Below are positions 61,620 through 64,000 of a stretch of 64,000 bases of DNA, piece by piece. Each line of letters begins with the position of its first letter. The stretch's first letter is position 1. The notes beneath the pieces were generated by a model, which saw only the letters and a program-made list of their open reading frames with translations, was not told the DNA's origin and made no database searches. The DNA is from PALSA-612 sp963765295. GTDB taxonomy: Bacteria > Actinomycetota > Thermoleophilia > Gaiellales > Gaiellaceae. The position numbers and the translations under genes were made by a program. The DNA lies in contig CAVXVO010000005.1 in the NCBI GenBank assembly GCA_963765295.1, forward strand, positions 1,240,001-1,304,000. The letters run 5' to 3'.

Positions 61620-62758
61620 CGGGACAGCTCCACGGCCTTGCGGGCGGCGTCGAGCATCGTCGGCTCGGTGTAGAGGTTCGGCGGCGCGGCCTCCGCCAGC
61701 AGGCGGCGGCCCTCCTCGGCGTTCGTGCCGTCGAGGCGGACGACGATCGGCTGCGCGATCGTCATCTGCTCGAGCGCTGCCAGGATCCCGCGGGCCACCT
61801 CGTCGCAACGGGTGATCCCGCCGAAGATGTTGAAGAGGATCGACTTCACCTGCGGGTCGGCCGTGATCACCTGGAGCGCGTCGACGACTCCCTCCGCGTC
61901 TCCTCCACCGCCAAGATCGCAGAAGTTGGCCGGGCGGCCGCCTGCGAGCGCGATCACGTCCAGCGTGGACATGACGAGCCCGGCCCCGTTCCCGAGGATC
62001 CCCACCTCGCCGTCGAGCTTCACATAGGTGACGCCCTTTTCGCGCGCCGCGCGCTCCTCCGGCGGATACGACTCCGGATCTCGCATCTCGGCGATGTCGG
62101 CGTGGCGGAAGAGCGCGTTGTCGTCGACCGTGAACTTCGAGTCGAGCGCGCGCACGTCGCCCTCGGGCGTGACGATCAGCGGGTTGATCTCGCAGAGCAT
62201 CGCGTCGCACTCGACGAAGGTCGCGTACAGGCGGCCGACGATCTCCGCGATCTGCTTCTGCTCGCCGGCGTCCTCGACGCCCGCGCCGTAGACGAGCCGC
62301 CGCGCCTGCCACGGCTGGAACCCCTCGTGCGGGTCGACGTGCAGCCGGACGAGCGCTTCGGGCTTCGTCTCGGCCACCTCCTCGATGTCGATGCCGCCCT
62401 CGGTCGTGAACATCAGCAGCGCCTTCTTCTCGCCCCGGTCGAATGTGACCGAGAGGTAGTACTCGCGCTCGATGTCGGACGCACGCTCGATCCAGAGCTT
62501 GCGCACGACGTGGCCGTTGATGTCGAGGCCGAGGATGTCCCCGGCCCGCGCTTCCGCCTCCTCGGGCGTGGTCGCCAGCTTGATCCCTCCGGCCTTCCCG
62601 CGGCCGCCCGTGAGCACCTGAGCCTTGACGACGACAGGCCCGCCGAGCTCCGCCGCGGCGGCTCGCGCCTCGTCCGGGCTCGTCGCGAGGCGGCCCTCGG
62701 AGACGGGAATGCCGTGGCGGCGGAAGAGCTCCTTGCCCTGGTACTCGTACAGATCCAT
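61616..62758 (-). CDS. sucC: Succinate-CoA ligase (ADP-forming) beta subunit
   Basis: 380 residues. Starts LYEYQGKELFRRHGIPVSEG; ATP-grasp site VVKAQVLTGGRGKAGGIKLA, metal residues in CEINPLIVTPEGDVRALDSK and LGGGGDAEGVVDALQVITAD, CoA-ligase hinge FNIFGGITRCDEVARGIL. ATG 62758; 14 nt after the carboxylase stop, so part of the same transcript. Confidence 0.96.
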   Translation of the reverse strand: MDLYEYQGKELFRRHGIPVSEGRLATSPDEARAAAAELGGPVVVKAQVLTGGRGKAGGIKLATTPEEAEARAGDILGLDINGHVVRKLWIERASDIEREYYLSVTFDRGEKKALLMFTTEGGIDIEEVAETKPEALVRLHVDPHEGFQPWQARRLVYGAGVEDAGEQKQIAEIVGRLYATFVECDAMLCEINPLIVTPEGDVRALDSKFTVDDNALFRHADIAEMRDPESYPPEERAAREKGVTYVKLDGEVGILGNGAGLVMSTLDVIALAGGRPANFCDLGGGGDAEGVVDALQVITADPQVKSILFNIFGGITRCDEVARGILAALEQMTIAQPIVVRLDGTNAEEGRRLLAEAAPPNLYTEPTMLDAARKAVELSR

Positions 62759-62772
62759 GGCCGGGGGCGAGT

Positions 62773-64000
62773 CTAGCCGTCTGCTTCGGTGCCGCCGGCC
62801 TCGACCACGCAGATCACCTGACCGGTCTTGACCTGCTGGCCTGCGGTCACCGAGAGGCTGGTGACGACGCCGTCCCGGTGCGCAGCGATCTCGTTCTCCA
62901 TCTTCATCGCCTCGACGATGCAGAGCACCTGGCCGGCCCGGACGTCGTCTCCCTCGGCCACGCGGACGTCGAGCACCGTGCCCTGCATCGGGCTGACGAC
63001 AGCGTCGCGCGCGGCCGAGCCGCTTCCCCGCGCGCGCCGCCCGCTCGTGGCGGCGGCGCGCCAGCGCCGCGTGGGACGGTTCGGGCACGAGCACACGGAC
63101 GTCGAAGCGGCGGCCGTCCACTTCGACGACGAGCCGGCGGTCACGCGCGACGGCCCCGTCCGCCGACGGCGGCTCCGCCGGCCGCCCTTCCAGCTGCGCG
63201 GCTCGCTGCGCCAGCTCCTCGGACTCGACGATGCCGTGGCACGTGCTGCCCTCCACGTAGCACGGGTGTCGCAGCAGAGCGCGGTGGAAGCCGAGCAGCG
63301 TCGTGACGCCGCCGATCTCGTACTCGTCGAGGGCCCGCAGCATCCGCCGCCGCGCGCTCTCGCGGTCGACGTCGTGGACGATCAGCTTGGCGACGAGAGG
63401 GTCGTACAGCCCGGCGACCTCCGAGCCCGGCCCGACGCCGGAGTCGACGCGAACGCCGGGCCCGCCCGGCTCCCGGTAGCTCGTGATCCGACCCGGGGAG
63501 GGCAGAAACCCGCTCGAGGGATCCTCGGCGTTGATCCGGCACTCGATCGCGTGCCCCGCGAATCGAACGTCCTCCTGGCGGAACGACATCGGCTCTCCGG
63601 CCGCGATCCGCAGCTGCTCACGGACGAGGTCGAGCCCGGTCACTGCTTCCGTGATCGTGTGCTCCACCTGGATACGCGTGTTCATCTCGAGGAAGAAGTA
63701 GTCCCCGGCCGGCGTGAGCAGACCCTCGATCGTCCCGGCGCTGCGGTAGCCGGCGGCCCGGGCGGCGTCGACGGCGATCTGTCCGATCCGCGCCCGGAGC
63801 TCGTCGTCGACGGCCGGCGACGGCGTCTCCTCGACGAGCTTCTGGTGGCGACGCTGGATCGTGCAGTCGCGCTCGCCGAGATGGACGACGTTCCCGTGCG
63901 CGTCCGCCAGCACCTGCACCTCGACGTGTCGCGGATCCTCGAGATAGCGCTCGACGTAGACCGACGCGTCGGCGAAGTAGGCCTCGCCCTCTCGCCGGGC
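62773..64000 (-). CDS. Acetyl/propionyl-CoA carboxylase alpha subunit (biotin carboxylase-BCCP), N-terminus beyond window, frame broken
   Basis: Biotin carboxylase part: ATP-grasp HLGERDCTIQRRHQKLVEET, MNTRIQVEHTITEAVTGLDL, HAIECRINAEDPSSGFLPSP. C-terminal BCCP: SPMQGTVLDVRVAEGDDVRA and biotinyl-Lys in EAMKMENEIA. The two lie in different frames; one extra base in about 63030-63065 accounts for it. Typical of actinobacterial AccA3-like alpha subunits, here leading into sucCD; propionyl-CoA carboxylase would feed succinyl-CoA via methylmalonyl-CoA, which fits the neighbours. Right end cut by the window. Confidence 0.92.

Noticed and set aside
61616..63919. Apparent fusion of biotin carboxylase with SucC in one minus-strand frame
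   Set aside because: The carboxylase frame shifts before the BCCP domain and then happens to read into sucC. The BCCP domain with its own stop at 62773 and the SucC ATG at 62758 show two separate genes.

Overview
The window is GC-rich, densely coding DNA with no transposase, phage module or CRISPR array. It reads as chromosome from an actinobacterium, most likely class Thermoleophilia (Gaiellales or Solirubrobacterales). That placement is an inference from gene content: a mycofactocin-type FadH/OYE oxidoreductase, DUF2237, DUF1326, a DUF1932 dehydrogenase, Xer recombinases, leaderless promoters and frequent GTG starts. A marker-gene tree would be needed to settle it.

Layout. 1-20.4 kb is a mosaic of short units: hemolysin III, DEAD-box helicase and cold-shock gene; DUF1326; cupins; PRC-barrel and VIT1-type iron transporter; a K+-channel-like membrane protein; slipin; FabF; secreted proteins; a desaturase; a flavin monooxygenase; a LigD-type polymerase coupled to a glycosyltransferase; an RmlC-like protein and a GT2. 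20.5-27.5 kb holds tRNA-Val(CAC), an OYE/isochorismatase operon, a large-type SRP RNA with Alu domain, and the dnaX-ybaB-cupin-recR cluster. 27.5-32.7 kb is a minus-strand operon of four tandem paralogous beta-propeller-like proteins headed by a DUF1932 dehydrogenase, divergent from lysC-asd. From 35 to 64 kb the segment is dominated by central carbon metabolism: a six-gene sdh operon (sdhA, two secreted LprG/LolA-like proteins, sdhB, an HdrB-like subunit, a phosphoesterase), a formyltransferase, ATP-type pckA, gltA, icd-mdh, sucC-methyltransferase-sucD and an acyl-CoA carboxylase alpha subunit. Tandem xerC/xerD, a Lon-like PDZ protease, LapA, an aminotransferase, a sulfotransferase, a Rieske/P450 pair and a Cys-rich protein facing a tandem-thioredoxin protein lie among them.

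Expression signals. Many first genes of operons have a TANNNT -10 hexamer only 5-10 nt before an ATG/GTG and no Shine-Dalgarno, as expected for leaderless mRNAs. Genes inside operons overlap by 1 or 4 nt (ATGA, GTGA, TTGA, even CTGA), so translational coupling is the rule. Genes with a 5' leader (csp, DEAD helicase, DUF1326, slipin, the Cys-rich protein) have clear AAGGAG-type sites.

Caution. About a dozen otherwise well-conserved genes are broken by single-base shifts, mostly one extra base in a run of G or C (pckA about six times; also VIT1, PRC-barrel, the monooxygenase, dnaX, a propeller paralog, the formyltransferase, a GNAT and the carboxylase). All motifs survive in one frame or another, so I read most of these as sequencing or assembly indels, not pseudogenes.
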